A stretch of 64,000 nucleotides of DNA. It comes from Macrobrachium rosenbergii (lineage: Eukaryota; Arthropoda; Malacostraca; Decapoda; Palaemonidae). Positions 11,898 through 26,600 of the stretch are shown piece after piece. Location: contig NC_089789.1 of assembly GCF_040412425.1 (NCBI RefSeq), positions 41,783,606-41,847,605 of the forward strand, in the 5' to 3' direction. A program made the translations under genes and the position numbers. Position 1 is the stretch's first letter. Every line of letters begins with the position of its first letter. The notes below the pieces were generated by a model. The model made no database searches. It was given only the letters and a program-made list of their open reading frames with translations, and had not been told where the DNA came from.

Positions 11898-13469
11898 TTG
11901 TGTAATCAGTATATCATCGTACAATGAAAAACGAGACGTAATCGCCTCTCTCTCTTTCTCTTTTATAAGCAACATCTCGACGCCAGTCTGTGATCACGAG
12001 AGGCAAATCGTCTTCCCAAGCATAGGCTATACCCAAGTTTCAGATGGTACCCTTTCTTTCTGTTCTTATGTAAAGGTATCACATGATGTAACCACGCAGC
12101 AGTAACAGTACACTTGCTTTTCCATGATCTCTGACGATGGCAAACTGGTTCTCCCTTAGTCTTTCTACGAAATTCTAATTCCGAGAAATTTATCTTCTCA
12201 AATTTCACAGGATAATCCTGCATTACTATTATATCCAGTGGACGTGCTTTGTGACACTAAAATACATGAATAAAGGAAATAATGAGTAATAAAATATCTA
12301 AACACTTCACAGACCTCACCAGTCTGGTGCAGGCGAGAAAGCACCACACAGGAGCCCAAAAGCCAAGAGGGTTAATTAATAAACAAAAGCGTTAAACTGC
12401 TGTCAACAGTAGAAAAGAGAGTTATTTAACACACGAAAGCATCAAAATGCTGTTAGCTTTCCTCTAGAAATTCAGCCATAGTCATCCTAACTGACAGAGT
12501 AACCTGACTTCGCAAAATTACTGTCATTCCTACAACTGCATTTCTATGCACAGTCAGCTGACATCAGTGACGTGACAATTATGCTGTCTGTATCTTTTAC
12601 AAATCCCCGACAAAAAAAAAAAAACAAAAAAAAAAAATTCAACTAAGACTGACGGAGAGACGCGACTTTTCAGATGAATTTTACAATATGCACATTCAGT
12701 AACATCATCTGAATTGGCTCATTGAATAACTTCCCCCCTGTAAAAGCACATTCTTCTATAATTTGAATAACATACGACCTTACCTGAATAAAAAGAATCT
12801 CCTCAACTTTGACAACTGACAAAACGTTAACTGACTTCTCAGATGACCTTTCCTGTGCACGGAGCTGGCTCTTGACTTTTACAACTAACATTACAAAACC
12901 AACTTTAAACAAAAAAAGGCATTCCTTGGTATTCTTTTAAACTCCACCAATTAACTGCACAGCTGACTAAACAACTGACCTTCCGGGAACACCGAGCAGA
13001 TTTTTCTACACTGACAAATGACATCAACAGAATTATGACCTTTCGTATCCACGCTTATTCTTCTACGCTCTTGACAAGTGACATGAAAAAAGAAGTAATT
13101 TTTCCTTTTTTGCAGTTGACAGACAGACAGACAGACAGAGAGACACAACAACAATAAAACCCTCTCGCCGAGACGCCCGACTACAAACACGGGGTTGAGT
13201 CACGGACCTGATTCTCTCTCTCTCTCTCTCACTCTCTCTTGACACTTAAGTGCCATTATCAAGCAGGGAACAAAGCCCACACATCCCTCTCCCCCCCCCT
13301 TATCCCACCTCATCCATCTCATTCAGCCTCATAAGATCACATGCCAGGAGATTCAAACACGCCATCACTCACTCGCTCTAACGATTGCTGCAAAACGTAG
13401 GTGACTCTCCAAACTGTTTTTATTATCTCTATATCTTATCTACTCAAGCGCATTAAGGAAAAATAGAAA

Positions 13470-13470
<1 letters not shown>
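11896..13470. other. Non-genic unique sequence
   Basis: About 1.6 kb without a supported gene. It holds an A-rich tract (12,610-12,637), a loosely repetitive TGACAACTGAC/TTTTCAGATGA segment (12,650-13,090), a short (CAGA)n at 13,119-13,138 and a short CT tract at 13,214-13,230. Minus-strand frames here show no domain. Confidence 0.4.
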
Positions 13471-14399
<929 letters not shown>

Positions 14400-14830
14400 A
14401 CAACGTTTTTAACAACTGTAAACTAAGACTAAACATATGAAATTTTCAAAACTAAAATAAACATGTAAAATTTTTAACAAGTGTAAAAACTAAACTGAAC
14501 ATATGACATTTTTAACAGTTGTAAACTAAACATGTGAAATTTTTACCTGTAAACTAAACTAAACATATAAAATTTTTACCTATAAACTAAACAAAACATA
14601 TGAAATCTTTAACAGTTGTAAACTAACATATGAAATTTTTAACTGCAAACTAAACTAAACGTACGAAATTTTTAAATAAACTAAACTAAACACATGAAAT
14701 TATTAATTGTAAATTAAACTAACCATATGAAATTTTTCACAACTGTAAACTAAACGAAACATATGAAATTTTTAACAACTGTCAACTAAACATATGACTG
14801 GTACAAATGACACCAGTCCCTCTTTGAATT
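14400..14830. repeat. Degenerate AT-rich minisatellite
   Basis: Repeated units of the form TAAACTAAACATATGAAATT followed by TTTAACAACTG, with copy length varying between roughly 28 and 50 bp. At least ten copies are recognisable. The flanks share ATATGACTGG.AC.AA.. blocks at about 14,294 and 14,793. Confidence 0.85.
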
Positions 14831-15268
14831 AATTAACATTTGTATCTACTGTAATCTAGACCAGTCAATGACCGATACAGAAAATAAATACTGCACCCTT
14901 GGTAGCAAGAAGCAAAACGATAACACATTACAGTCTGACGCTGCTCGAACTTTGTTCATCTACCAAGGTAAGTTGTGCACTACAGGCAAAAATAAGTAAA
15001 AAAAAAAAAAAAACTAGTTATTCAGAGCAGAAGCCGCTGGGAAGGTAATCCCAATGCCATTACTTGTCTCAGAGCCAAAAGAAAACCAAGAAATGAGTCA
15101 GGTGTAAAGTATCTCTCTCTCTCTCTCTCTCCACTCTCGCACTCTCTCTCTTTTTTAGAAAGACTTACGAAATATGAAAGTCGATTATAAAACTAAATGT
15201 ATTTTTAGAAAGACTTACATCTCGTTTAACATATATGTAAAGTCTCTTATAAACTCTCTCTCTCTCTC

Positions 15269-15303
<35 letters not shown>

Positions 15304-15764
15304 GTGTACCGGTAACGTTGGGAAGGCTTACAAGATATGAAACCGTCAACTGAACTAAATACATTACTTTACAAAATACCTGTATCTCGCTGGAGATTAT
15401 ATATATAATATATATAATATACATATATATATACACATATAGATAATATATAGGGTATACACACACATACATATATATAAACATTTCTTCTTTGCCATCT
15501 CTCTCTCTCTCTCTCTCTCCCCTCATCAAAAAAGCCTTTTAAAAGGAGAAGAAACGTACAACATCCACCCCAAATAGCAACCATCAACCGATAAGCGACA
15601 GACACTAAACAAGACACAGTCGAGTGGGTTGCGATTACATAATCACTCAGTGACACCCACCACACCACCAATACAAAAAATACGCCGACGGCAACGAGTC
15701 TTTGCAATTGTAATGGCAGATTGATGGAAGCCAAACAATTCCTGGAGGTAAACCCAGCCACAGC

Positions 15765-15767
<3 letters not shown>
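14831..15767. other. Non-genic, with short CT tracts
   Basis: (CT)n tracts at 15,112-15,131, 15,255-15,300 and 15,498-15,519 lie among related spacers (AGAAAGACTTACGAAATATGAAA versus GAAGGCTTACAAGATATGAAA), suggesting an old ~150-bp tandem duplication. No gene. Confidence 0.5.
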
Positions 15768-15855
<88 letters not shown>

Positions 15856-15856
15856 G
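15768..15856. repeat. (AC)n(AT)n microsatellite
   Basis: A short AC run passes into about 75 bp of AT. Confidence 0.95.
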
Positions 15857-16188
15857 TATTATATCATGAAGGAAGTGTGTGGCATCCTCATCATCTACAG
15901 TTTATTTTCATACGTTTCATGACGAATAAGTCGCATTTTCAAGGCTATAAAATATAATATAATCATATGAACATCAATAACAAATTAATGCAATGACAAC
16001 AGCTCTTCTGTAGTAAAAATATTTAAAAACAAAACACATTCCAATAAGTAAAGGAGTTCACTAAAAATCTAAAACAACTCACTATATGAAGGAAAGAACA
16101 AGACTAATATAAAATAAGTAAACAGAGTGAGGAAACCAGTTGTCCAAACACACAAACACACTGAGGACGATTGAGTATTTAACACACT

Positions 16189-16190
<2 letters not shown>
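15857..16190. other. AT-rich non-genic sequence
   Basis: Nothing recognised. Confidence 0.35.
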
Positions 16191-16247
<57 letters not shown>

Positions 16248-16288
16248 TATATATGTGTGTGTGTGTGTGTGTATATATACACACATAA

Positions 16289-16324
<36 letters not shown>

Positions 16325-16422
16325 TGTATGTACATATTGACCCTTAAGAGGCGGTGGTATCTATCCTCGTGTGCATATATACACACACATTGATATATAT
16401 ATATATATATAGATAGATATAG

Positions 16423-16476
<54 letters not shown>
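16191..16476. repeat. Complex compound microsatellite
   Basis: Order: (AT)n, (TG)n, (TA)n, (CA)n, then a (TGTA)n tetramer array (about 16,296-16,332), a unique spacer, (AT)n with GATA steps and finally (GA)n ending at 16,476. Confidence 0.95.
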
Positions 16477-16479
<3 letters not shown>

Positions 16480-16986
16480 CACATTCTCCTAATGGGCGAT
16501 AAAGCTTGCAGATAACATTAATCGTGCATTCAGAAGTTTAATCGGTGAATAAACTCCTTCCACTCGTACCGAAAATAAAAATTCAGATTATAAATTTACC
16601 ATTAACGAGGACCCATTAATAAAGCTCAGCTTTTTTTTCGAAACTTCTCCTAATGTGTGTACACAAGAAAAATGTTACATACGATTGCACCTGGCGAGTT
16701 AAAAAAACAAACTATTCTTTGTATTATTCTATCGCAGTTTCTTACTGAAGTACTGGTGACTAGTCCTCTCTACCTTTAAATAACAATATACCCAAACATT
16801 TTTGGGTTTTATACCCAAACATTTCTGGGTTATGCTCAAAGAACCAACTTCATGAACAGCAATGACTGTTGTTCTAGCTCTTAATATGAAGTAACTTACA
16901 AACAGGTATCAATAATAAATTGACAAGTTAAACACAATTCATTCATAAAAAAATAAACAAATAAATAAATAAATAATATATACATA

Positions 16987-16989
<3 letters not shown>
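16477..16989. other. Non-genic, with a small duplicated palindrome
   Basis: At 16,789-16,830 the block TACCCAAACATTT.TGGGTT occurs twice in direct orientation, and each copy is itself near-palindromic (ACCCA..TGGGT). Otherwise AT-rich sequence with nothing recognised. Confidence 0.5.

Positions 16990-17071
<82 letters not shown>
16990..17071. repeat. (AT)n microsatellite
   Basis: About 80 bp of uninterrupted AT. Confidence 0.97.
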
Positions 17072-17076
<5 letters not shown>

Positions 17077-17165
17077 CTACATGAAACCACATGCACTTTC
17101 TTATGGTACCCTCTTTACATGCATTATTTAAAAGTGTGAAACCTATACATGCGGTGGGTATTAGG

Positions 17166-17597
17166 AGGGGAGGAGGAGGAGGAGGAGGAGGAGGAGGAGG
17201 AGGGAGGAGGAGGAGGAGGAGGAGGAGGAGGAGGAGGAGGAGGAGGAACAGTTAGTCGGTTAGTTAGTCAGTTCGATCTGGTGCAAGAGGGACCTCCAAA
17301 AGCTGACTCCAAATCCCTTCTGATCTTGAGTGCGACTTTCCTTTTTCCCTGCGCCTCTTAACATCTGTCCTTTAACTGTCAATCTACCAATGCTTCCTAC
17401 AGCCTTAGAATGTTCAGCTAGATCATTTTACATCGCAGTGTAAGTTAGCAGACAGATCCTGGCGGCCTAGTACGAAAATTTGACCTGCGAGAGTGTAGTG
17501 CCACATCATCTTAAAAATGAAGAAGAAGAAGAAGAAGAAGAAGAAGAAGAAGAAGAAGAAGAAGAAGAAGAAGAAGAAGAAGAAGAAGAAGAAGAAG
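17166..17597. repeat. (GGA)n and (GAA)n microsatellites
   Basis: GGA array at 17,166-17,247 with one frame slip, and GAA array at 17,517-17,597. The poly-E/poly-G frame over the first is an artefact. Confidence 0.95.
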
Positions 17598-17779
17598 CTT
17601 TTCGGACATCTGCAACTGATGCATTCATATAAAAAAGAATCTGCGCTAATTCTATATTTCTATGCCTGGACCTTTAGGGTAGGCTACAAGACCTAATCTC
17701 CTCATCCAATCCACACCTAGAAATAAACATGTACTAGAGGGTTAAGGAATCAAATAATGTGAGCTAACAAAAAGTAAAT

Positions 17780-18310
17780 AAATAATAGTCAAATAAAGCA
17801 TTTAGAAATCTTTGCGTGTTTAATCTCCATCCAAAATTCGGAATCAGTGAGTAATGATACATACAAAAACAAAAAATGGAATAATGGAATGACTCCAAAA
17901 TTGGCAAAAACAAAAAAGGACAATTAAATTCAAGCTTCCAAAGAACACGGTGTTTAATTGGAAGAAGTTACAGAATATAATATGAAACATAAAAAAGAAG
18001 AGATCAGTTATCGGACACGAGAAAAATATGTATCAAGAAATTATTAAACAAATAGATAATATAAATAAATGATTATAATACAAGGTGAATTGTTTTAGGT
18101 TAGAGATGCGTTGCATCTTCGCTTGAACTGCTGAGATCCTAACTGCATAAAATCCTCAGTTATATAATAATTTAAAACGGAAGTAAACCAATATACCAAT
18201 TCGTCACAGCCTTTTTTACGTAATGAATCAATGCTGAATCCTCTTCGCTTCAGAACTCCAAAGTTTCTGGAGAAAACTGTGGAAAAACCACGTCTCCAAA
18301 AATACTTAAG
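17780..18310. repeat. Dispersed repeat family R1, copy 1
   Basis: 17,926-18,070 matches 25,918-26,060. Shared words include AATTCAAGCTTCCAAAGAA, then AAAAAAGAAGAGATCAGTTAT and AAATAAATAA runs. Here the sequence continues with GTGAATTGTTTTAGG..GATGCGTTGCATCTTCGCTTGAAC. It resembles a dispersed element I associate with decapod genomes. Boundaries are uncertain. Confidence 0.6.
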
Positions 18311-18418
18311 ATTTACATTCTTTATCCACGCCTGGCATTAGTCGAAATACGGATGTCGAGAGGACAAGAGATGAATATCAAATGATGACCTAAGCATTTG
18401 CTGCTGTCGTCATGGCAA

Positions 18419-18420
<2 letters not shown>

Positions 18421-18463
<43 letters not shown>

Positions 18464-18541
18464 GTCCATTTGCAACCAGTGTCCTCTCTCTTCCTCTCTC
18501 TCTCTCTCTCTAGTCCATTCTCTCTCTCTAGTGCAACCATT

Positions 18542-18586
<45 letters not shown>

Positions 18587-18639
18587 CTCTCATCGGTAAC
18601 CTAGTCCATTTGTAACCATTCTTTCCCTTCGATTTTCCT

Positions 18640-18691
<52 letters not shown>
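18421..18691. repeat. Cluster of (CT)n tracts in a duplicated unit
   Basis: CT tracts at 18,421-18,462, 18,495-18,511, 18,545-18,592 and 18,640-18,691 are separated by repeats of CTAGTCCATTTG.AACCA. The microsatellite and its flank have therefore been tandemly copied about four times. Confidence 0.93.
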
Positions 18692-18692
<1 letters not shown>

Positions 18693-18767
18693 CAGCTGCC
18701 TGCCCTACTAAGATTAAGTAATGTTCATACACTCCCCCGTGGCTTGCGTTTCATGGAAGTATATTAA

Positions 18768-18789
18768 CAACAATCTGTACAGATTGTTG
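18768..18789. repeat. Perfect 22-bp palindrome
   Basis: CAACAATCTG followed by TACAGATTGTTG equals its own reverse complement, with no loop. It lies just 3' of the CT cluster. Confidence 0.9.
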
Positions 18790-19593
18790 CAAACAAGCAA
18801 CTTCTTTATAATCTTAAAAGTACTGTGCATTTCATATCATACAAACACAGCCTATATAGGCCTACACATAATAGCAAATATCAGCATTACTTTACTGGAT
18901 TAAAACTCATGAAATACTACTTGGAAAGAAAGCTGCAGCAAGTAACAGCTGTGATAACAGCAACAGCCACTAATGGAAATAAACAAGAAATAAACACCAT
19001 TATAAACAAACACAACAACTGTCACGATAAATGTGAGAAAACAGTAATAACTCATTTCAACCGCAGCACAACATTTTACAACTCACTGTTATTAAAAAAA
19101 TGGAAAACCACAAATCAATATGCAAACGCAGTTACCATGAATTGAGCGAAATCATTCTTACTGAAAAGTCCAATTCATCGTCAACTCGGATATACTAAAA
19201 AAGAATTAAAATACAAACGCAATTAGTAACAACTAATAATTGGCATTTCAATACGACATGTCACTCGATCTTACTGAGAACTAAATATTCAAGTAGAGAA
19301 ATATTTCTAATAACGCATATATGGAAACATAATATTTCTCAACGCACATAAAAACCTTAACGGCATTTAAATCAAATAACAAACATTTTAAAACTTGAAA
19401 GAACATTTATAAAGCATTTCGATGAAGCGAAATACAGCGTACTCCTACAATCGCGTGAGAAAAAAGTACAACATTTCCGTGAAGAAATACACTTCTCACG
19501 TATGCAGCACTGCAGCAAAGAATCCCACAGTTCAAAAGAAAATCTGCACAGCGCTTGAATAATGCGAAATACCAGTCAGTTCCGTAAAAAGAA

Positions 19594-19597
<4 letters not shown>
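18790..19597. other. AT-rich non-genic sequence
   Basis: A 106-codon K/N/T-rich open frame (18,825-19,145) lacks any motif. Nothing recognised. Confidence 0.4.

Positions 19598-19683
<86 letters not shown>
19598..19683. repeat. (AT)n microsatellite
   Basis: About 85 bp of AT. Confidence 0.97.
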
Positions 19684-19929
19684 TCAAGACTGAAATAAAT
19701 CATAACCTTTTCCTCAATGTTAAGAAATTCCTCATCAATAAATTCGGCGACAGGTAAGCGTCGAGCGGCACTTTTTTTTTTTTTTCTCCTCCTCCACCCA
19801 GTCAATGGAACCTCAGGTATCATCAGAAGGCTTTTAAAATATTTATTACGCCGATCAAGGACGGGTTCTAAATGACGCCGGAGAACACTAAAAATCAGTC
19901 ACACACAACTCAGTACTAAATGGGCAAGA

Positions 19930-20351
19930 AGCGAAGAAGAAGAAGAAGAAGAAGAAGAAGAAGAAGAAGAAGAAGAAGAAGAAGAGGAGGAGGAGGAGGA
20001 GGAGGAGGAGGAGAGGAGAGGAGGAAGGGAGAGGAGGAGAGTGAGGGAGGAGGGTGCAAGGAGAGAGAGAGAGTAGGTGGTGGAGGGTGAAGGGGTTTGG
20101 AACTGAGACATACCCATAAGAGAAAGAGGGGGGTATAAGGGTGAGGGGAAGTAAAGGAGGGGGGATAAAAAAGAGGAAGAAGAAGAAGAAGGAGAAGAAG
20201 AGGAAGGTCACGTGCGCCTCAAGTGGCACCGATCAATAACCAATCAATAAGCGTTCACATCAAGCAACAAGTGACCGTCTCGGTGGATCCGCTGGCCAGG
20301 AAAGAGTTGAAGTATATCTACGTGACAAAAAGCTGCCATTCATACGACCGG

Positions 20352-20402
<51 letters not shown>

Positions 20403-20435
20403 TGAGGGAGGAGGAGGAGGAGGAGGAGGAGGGAG
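19930..20435. repeat. Purine-rich cluster: (GAA)n, (GGA)n, (GA)n
   Basis: GAA/GGA arrays at 19,933-20,040, imperfect GGA/GAA at 20,140-20,208, (GA)n at 20,353-20,401 and (GGA)n at 20,408-20,434. The plus strand is almost pure purine over long runs, so triplex-type (H-DNA) structure is conceivable. Confidence 0.93.
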
Positions 20436-21318
20436 GCGTGAGGGTCTTGTATCGCTGCCTCCCCATTAAACCTCCCCCCCCCTCCTCCCAAGCAATTAAA
20501 AGAGTGGATAAAATCGCCTGGAAGTAATGTAGCCAGCGACAACATTTCTCTTAAAATATTAAAGTCAGTATAAAAATTTTATCAACTAGACTGCTGTAGC
20601 TTTATCAGCTTCATTTATATTCCATTCGCTTGTCTGCTTTCATTTAGATTTAATGCTGTCTTCACTTTTATTCCGTTATGCTAAGAGCTTTCAGCTCTGT
20701 TTTTTCACATATGGTCATATATGATATAAGTCTTATTTATTCGCTTGATTAGTAATTCAATGACATTTTTCGTCTTACAACAAATGAATGTGTACACACT
20801 AGGAACCGTGATAAAAAAAATTTCGAAAAGCTACACACGAAACTTTAAACCTAATACAAAGAGTCTCAACAATCAAATCGTACAAAAATAGCCAGGAACT
20901 GAATGTAGCCTAACTGCAAACCACAGTAACCTTCAATATAAAATCAATGGACAGCCTCGCTCTTGCACGATCTCTGCCTATAAATCATGCATACAGTCCC
21001 AGCGTAAACCGCTGACATTAGCGGAAAATTGTCTAGCGGAGGCTATTAAGACCCAAACGATTATAAATATGCACGGCAAGCCGGAGTATTAATATCCAGC
21101 CCAAATAACAGTGGGCGTAAACAGTTTATACAGCACTTATTCATTTTAAACGAAGACTTTAAAATATTAACTAGTAATACCTTTTACAAGGGGGCTGGTC
21201 TCCCGACCAGTAGAGGTGAGCAATACTGAGCCTGGTCAGTCACTGAATGAATGACTGCCAATGAACGACAGACATTGCTGGCATTTAAATCATGCGGAAA
21301 AATATAGGCTAAATATAA

Positions 21319-21385
<67 letters not shown>

Positions 21386-22966
21386 TGTAAATCAACACAC
21401 AATCACGTGTGGAATAGAAATATTTCTGACTATCAGGATCTTCTTTCAATTGAAAGGCAAGGGCGTATGACTTGCTGGCCTAGTGGGCCCTTTCAACATA
21501 TTATCCTGATGTAGAAATTTATATATATACTTCAACGTAGTTCAAGAGGCCTTTTCAACATATTAATGAAACACGTGTTTAGAAAAACTGTACACCGATT
21601 ATCATGGAATATCTCAATCGATTCTTGTCCCCCTACATGTACAGACCCCGCATAGAAGAAAATGAACTAGTTACGGCGCAAAGGTTAACGTCACAGCATA
21701 CCACAGGTGCAACTGAGTGACGTTATAAAATCAGTCTCCACAGGTGGAACAGAGTCTTAATTCTTAGCCGGGGAGAAAGTTCTCCTGGCGATGTCCAGTA
21801 AATGCAAGTGCGCCCACTACTATATACTCCCCTTTCACTTCCCCCCTCCCCACCCCTACCCCTCCTCTCCAGCCCTACCGCCCTATATGAGAAAACTGCT
21901 TCTAATGAGTGGAGAATGGGATGCCAATGGCAACGTTTCCATAAGTTTGAAAAAGTCCTCTAGATTGGCCAAATGGCGCGCGGGGTGCATTCATAAACTT
22001 ATCCAACCCCACCTAGAAAACAAAAACATTAATTTAAAATGAATTGAGTTAAAACCGGAACTGTGTTACCTGACGCCATACCACGTTAGATAAGAGCCTG
22101 TATCTAAAACCCAAGAGTCTGTAATTGTCAGCTTATCGATATAAATACAGTAACGAAACACCGTGGATACAAGGCGCATACGCAAGTGAGATCAAGCGTA
22201 TTTGGAAGACCAGGGTCATTTTTTTGCAGTTCATCAAACATTTATGACATAACACTTTCCTCTTCTGTACTACCCCTTGAAATAAATAAAAAAAAGAATC
22301 CTTACCATCAGATAGGTAAACAATGGAAAGGCAGTTAATGTCGTATTGACAAGGCTGTATCGTAAAATGAAAAGCTTTGAATGTCGTACACACAAGACAC
22401 ACGCAGCGCGGCCGAGAGCTCATGTGTGTGCCTGAAATCCATGCTTCAAACCCTATACACCCCCCTCCCTCCAAATCCTCTCCTTCTCCCCCACCCCCAA
22501 AAAACAAAAACTGTCTTAGTTCTTGATGAGTGGAAAGTGGGAAGCTGGAATTGCATTGACGGCGCCTGGCCCCGCGAGATCGTCGGCGAACACACAATCA
22601 TCAACTTGGTAATTCTGTAATCATTGCCCCATCACTCTAATTTCCCCCTGGGAGGAACGGGCCTTAATTTCCTCATTAGCCATAATGGGCGATGGATGGC
22701 GTGCAAATAGGAAGGACCTCCTCCTCCTCCCCTCCCCCTCTTTCCCTTTCTCCTGGTGATTGGACCCGAAGAGGGAGGAAGGACGCCGAAGAAGGATGTC
22801 GAAGGATTCTTCATCATGATCGGAAATCGAGAATCCCTCGGGGCTCCCGGACCAACATAAGGAGATGATGATGCGAAGAAGCTTTGTTCGTTGGATTAAT
22901 TAAGAAGGGATGACTTGTTTATCACAGTAAGCGTGTTAGCAGTCCCGTTACCTTCCCGGAATCGTA

Positions 22967-22970
<4 letters not shown>
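20436..22970. other. 2.5-kb non-genic stretch with one (AT)n tract
   Basis: Mostly unique sequence, with an AT tract at 21,326-21,382. A 154-codon minus-strand frame (22,133-22,597) crosses a G/C-homopolymer region and shows no domain. A repeated word TTTCAACATATTA occurs at 21,491 and 21,551. No RNA gene seen. Confidence 0.45.

Positions 22971-23029
<59 letters not shown>
22971..23029. repeat. (GA)n microsatellite
   Basis: About 59 bp of GA. A second short GA tract lies at 23,140-23,160 next to a duplicated AAGAGAAATGGTT word (23,078 and 23,110). Confidence 0.96.
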
Positions 23030-23030
<1 letters not shown>

Positions 23031-23587
23031 GTGATGTTCCTACAATACATTCATTCTTTAGGTGCAAAATATCCGCAAGAGAAATGGTTTGGTTAATAAA
23101 ATGTTATCCAAGAGAAATGGTTAGTTTGGCAGTTTTGCGCAGAGAGAGAGAGAGAGAGAAGGCGTTGTAAAATTTCCGTAAACGCTAGTTCCGTGAGTGT
23201 TGACAGATCAGAAATAGGAGGACGAGGTATGTGTGTGTGTGTGTGTATGGGGTAGGTGGATTGGAGGTGGAAGTGAGAAGAGTGTTTACAAAATTTCCCC
23301 TAAAAGAGCTGGCATCTTCTCGGGGGAGAGAGGAGAGAGGAGAAGGGGAGGGGGGAAGCGCGCGTCAAAATGACGCAATATCATCTCTGGCAAACTTCCC
23401 GCGACACGAGCGGCTGACTTCTCCACATAGCTCCATCTTTCACTCACTCACGAGAACTGTGGGTCGGTCGCCTTCCTGTCCGCTCCTTGACAAAACCCGG
23501 ATATGCGAACGAAGTTTTAAAATATTCTCGCACTGCATCTCCAGTGGTCAGGGCAGTTCTTTCCCCCGCCTCTTCTTCGTCACTAAA
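23030..23587. other. GC-richer non-genic block
   Basis: 23,300-23,570 has elevated GC and CpG, with a TGACGCAATA word. A 143-codon open frame runs through it but begins in a (GT)n tract and has no family signature. It could be a regulatory region; nothing decisive seen. Confidence 0.3.
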
Positions 23588-23905
23588 ACGTGTCATAATC
23601 ACATGACGGCAACTTATCGCAAACATGTCACAAAAAAGTTGAAAGCAAGCCAACGACCATAAGCGAGGATCTTTGGCCAATGTTGGATAATTGTATGAAT
23701 TACTGGTTGGGACTACCAATCAGTCGCTGACTTGTACTGAACTTGTTGGTGACGTGCTGTCTAAGGAGACGTCCAAAGACACTACAGTAAACAAATGTCA
23801 TAAACACAGGACGGGAAATTATCGCAAACATATTACAAACAAGTTGGAAACAAGTCAACGACCGTAAGTGGAAAATGAATCTTAGGCCAATGTGGACAAT
23901 CTTGT
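23588..23905. repeat. 205-bp tandem duplication
   Basis: ACGTGTCATAATCACATGAC.GGCAACTTATCGCAAACATGT..CAACGACCATAAG..GGCCAATGTTGGA (from 23,589) recurs from 23,794 with about 80% identity by eye. The second copy is followed immediately by SINE-like copy B. Confidence 0.85.
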
Positions 23906-23908
23906 GAA

Positions 23909-24204
23909 CTGAATTGAATATGGAGTTTAGGCCAAACGACAAGCACTGGGACCTATGAGGTCATTCAGCGCTGAAACGGAAACTGACAGTAATTTGAAAG
24001 GTGTAACAGGAGGAAAACCTCGCAGTTGCACTATGAATCAATTGTTAGGAGAGGGTGGACAGTAAGATGGAAGAAAGAGAATATGAAGGGAGGTACAGTA
24101 AAAGGAATGAAAGGGGTTGCAGCTAGGGGCCGAAGGGACGCTGCAAAGACCCTTAAGTAATGCCTACATTGCACCGCATGAGGTGCACTGACGGCACTAA
24201 CCCG
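23909..24204 (-). mobile_element. SINE-like element, copy B
   Basis: The most complete minus-strand copy. It runs from the pentamer tail (TGAATTGAATA, complement of TATTCAATTCA) through TAGGCCAAACGACAAGCACT and GGGACCTATGAGGTCATTCA to the 5' end near GGTGCACTGACGGCACTAA. It aligns with the 40,897-41,213 copy over essentially its full length. Target-site duplications are not clear here. Confidence 0.9.
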
Positions 24205-24441
24205 CAACGGGATTATATTCAACCTGTTTGTGATATGTACGCGACAAATTGCCAACTTGTATATAGGACATGTTTTACTGTAGTGTGGACTTAACTCCTC
24301 AACCTCTTTCATCAACAAAGCAGCTGTCTATGACTCTCCCTCCTGAGACTTGCGTTCCTAGGAAGGCAATATGAGCACAGGAAGATACCATTAACACGCT
24401 AATAACCAAGCTCTTTTACAGAGACTTTCCAGCAACCCCCT

Positions 24442-25484
<1,043 letters not shown>

Positions 25485-25486
<2 letters not shown>

Positions 25487-25815
25487 AGCCTTATGCAAAT
25501 GATAGTGTCTGTCAGCACCTGATTCCACCACGCCCTGTAGCGATCACTCCAGGTTTCAGTACAAGACTCCTAGTACAAGCAAGTACCAGTCTTATGTTAC
25601 CGTACGCCCTCGGCCAAGTTGTGAACTAAATTCATTGATACTTCCCAAGATCAATTACAACCACTCTCTTGGCTGGATTTCCAAGTTTCAGTACTTCCTG
25701 CCTCCCAATAAACAACAATAATAGTGAACTAAATAAGAATTTGATGACTGAACGTAGAGAGGCAAAGATGTAAGAGAAAAAACTTGAAGGTGAACCAGAT
25801 GATTATTTAGTAAAA

Positions 25816-25866
<51 letters not shown>

Positions 25867-25917
25867 TGAAGATGAACCCTATTCATATGTAACAACCCTA
25901 CAGGGACTACTGACGTA
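25485..25917. other. Non-genic with (ATT)n
   Basis: Unique sequence containing an ATT tract at 25,814-25,865 (poly-N on the minus strand). Confidence 0.6.
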
Positions 25918-26135
25918 AATTCAAGCTTCCAAAGAATAAGGGGTTCATTTGAAAATGGCAAAAAGTAGCAAGAAATAAAAAAGAGATCAGTTATTAGAAA
26001 AGAAAAAATAAATAAACAAATTAATAAATAAACAGATACAAATGTAAGCAAATAATAAAATACGGAGAGAATTTCTTTAGGGTTCTGCACAACAAAATAC
26101 ATTAAGTAAACAAATATGAATCTTTTTAATAACAA
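25918..26135. repeat. Dispersed repeat family R1, copy 2
   Basis: Counterpart of the 17.9-kb copy: AATTCAAGCTTCCAAAGAA, AAAAAAGAGATCAGTTATTA, then A-rich AAATAAAT sequence and GAATTTCTTTAGGG. Confidence 0.6.
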
Positions 26136-26279
26136 AGTAAACAAATATGGTTTTTTTTAATAACAAAGAAGTAAGCTGGCAATAAATAAATAAACAAACG
26201 GTTTTAATAATAACAAAATAACAGTAATTCCACGACGGAACGCAGTGATACACAAGTGAAGAAATTAAAATGAAAACTT

Positions 26280-26600
26280 AGAGCGAATCAAATAAGGTTT
26301 CCTTTGCACTAGAATTATTGTGGTAAGTTGGGAAACAAAGGTGAACCAAATAGGAATGCCTTGACCCAAGTCAGGGATGCACTTATGCCATGCATATCAG
26401 TGAACTCAAAAGTGAACCAAATACGAATACTTGACTGAAGTCAGGGATACACTTATGACATAAGTGAACAATACAAGAATTTTGGGCTCAAGGCAGCATA
26501 CACTTATGACATGTATACTAAATTAACTCAAAAGTGAACCAGATAAAAATTCAGTGACTGCATAAATAAACGGATAACAAACCACAAAAACTTCAAACTC
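26280..26600. repeat. Short degenerate tandem repeat
   Basis: GTGAACC.AATA.GAAT..TGAC..AAGTCAGGGATAC followed by ACTTATGACATG recurs at about 26,341, 26,412, 26,464 and 26,534, with 52-71 bp spacing. Confidence 0.8.

Noticed and set aside
22133..22597. 154-codon minus-strand frame
   Set aside because: It crosses C/G homopolymer runs, has no motif and no initiation or splice context.
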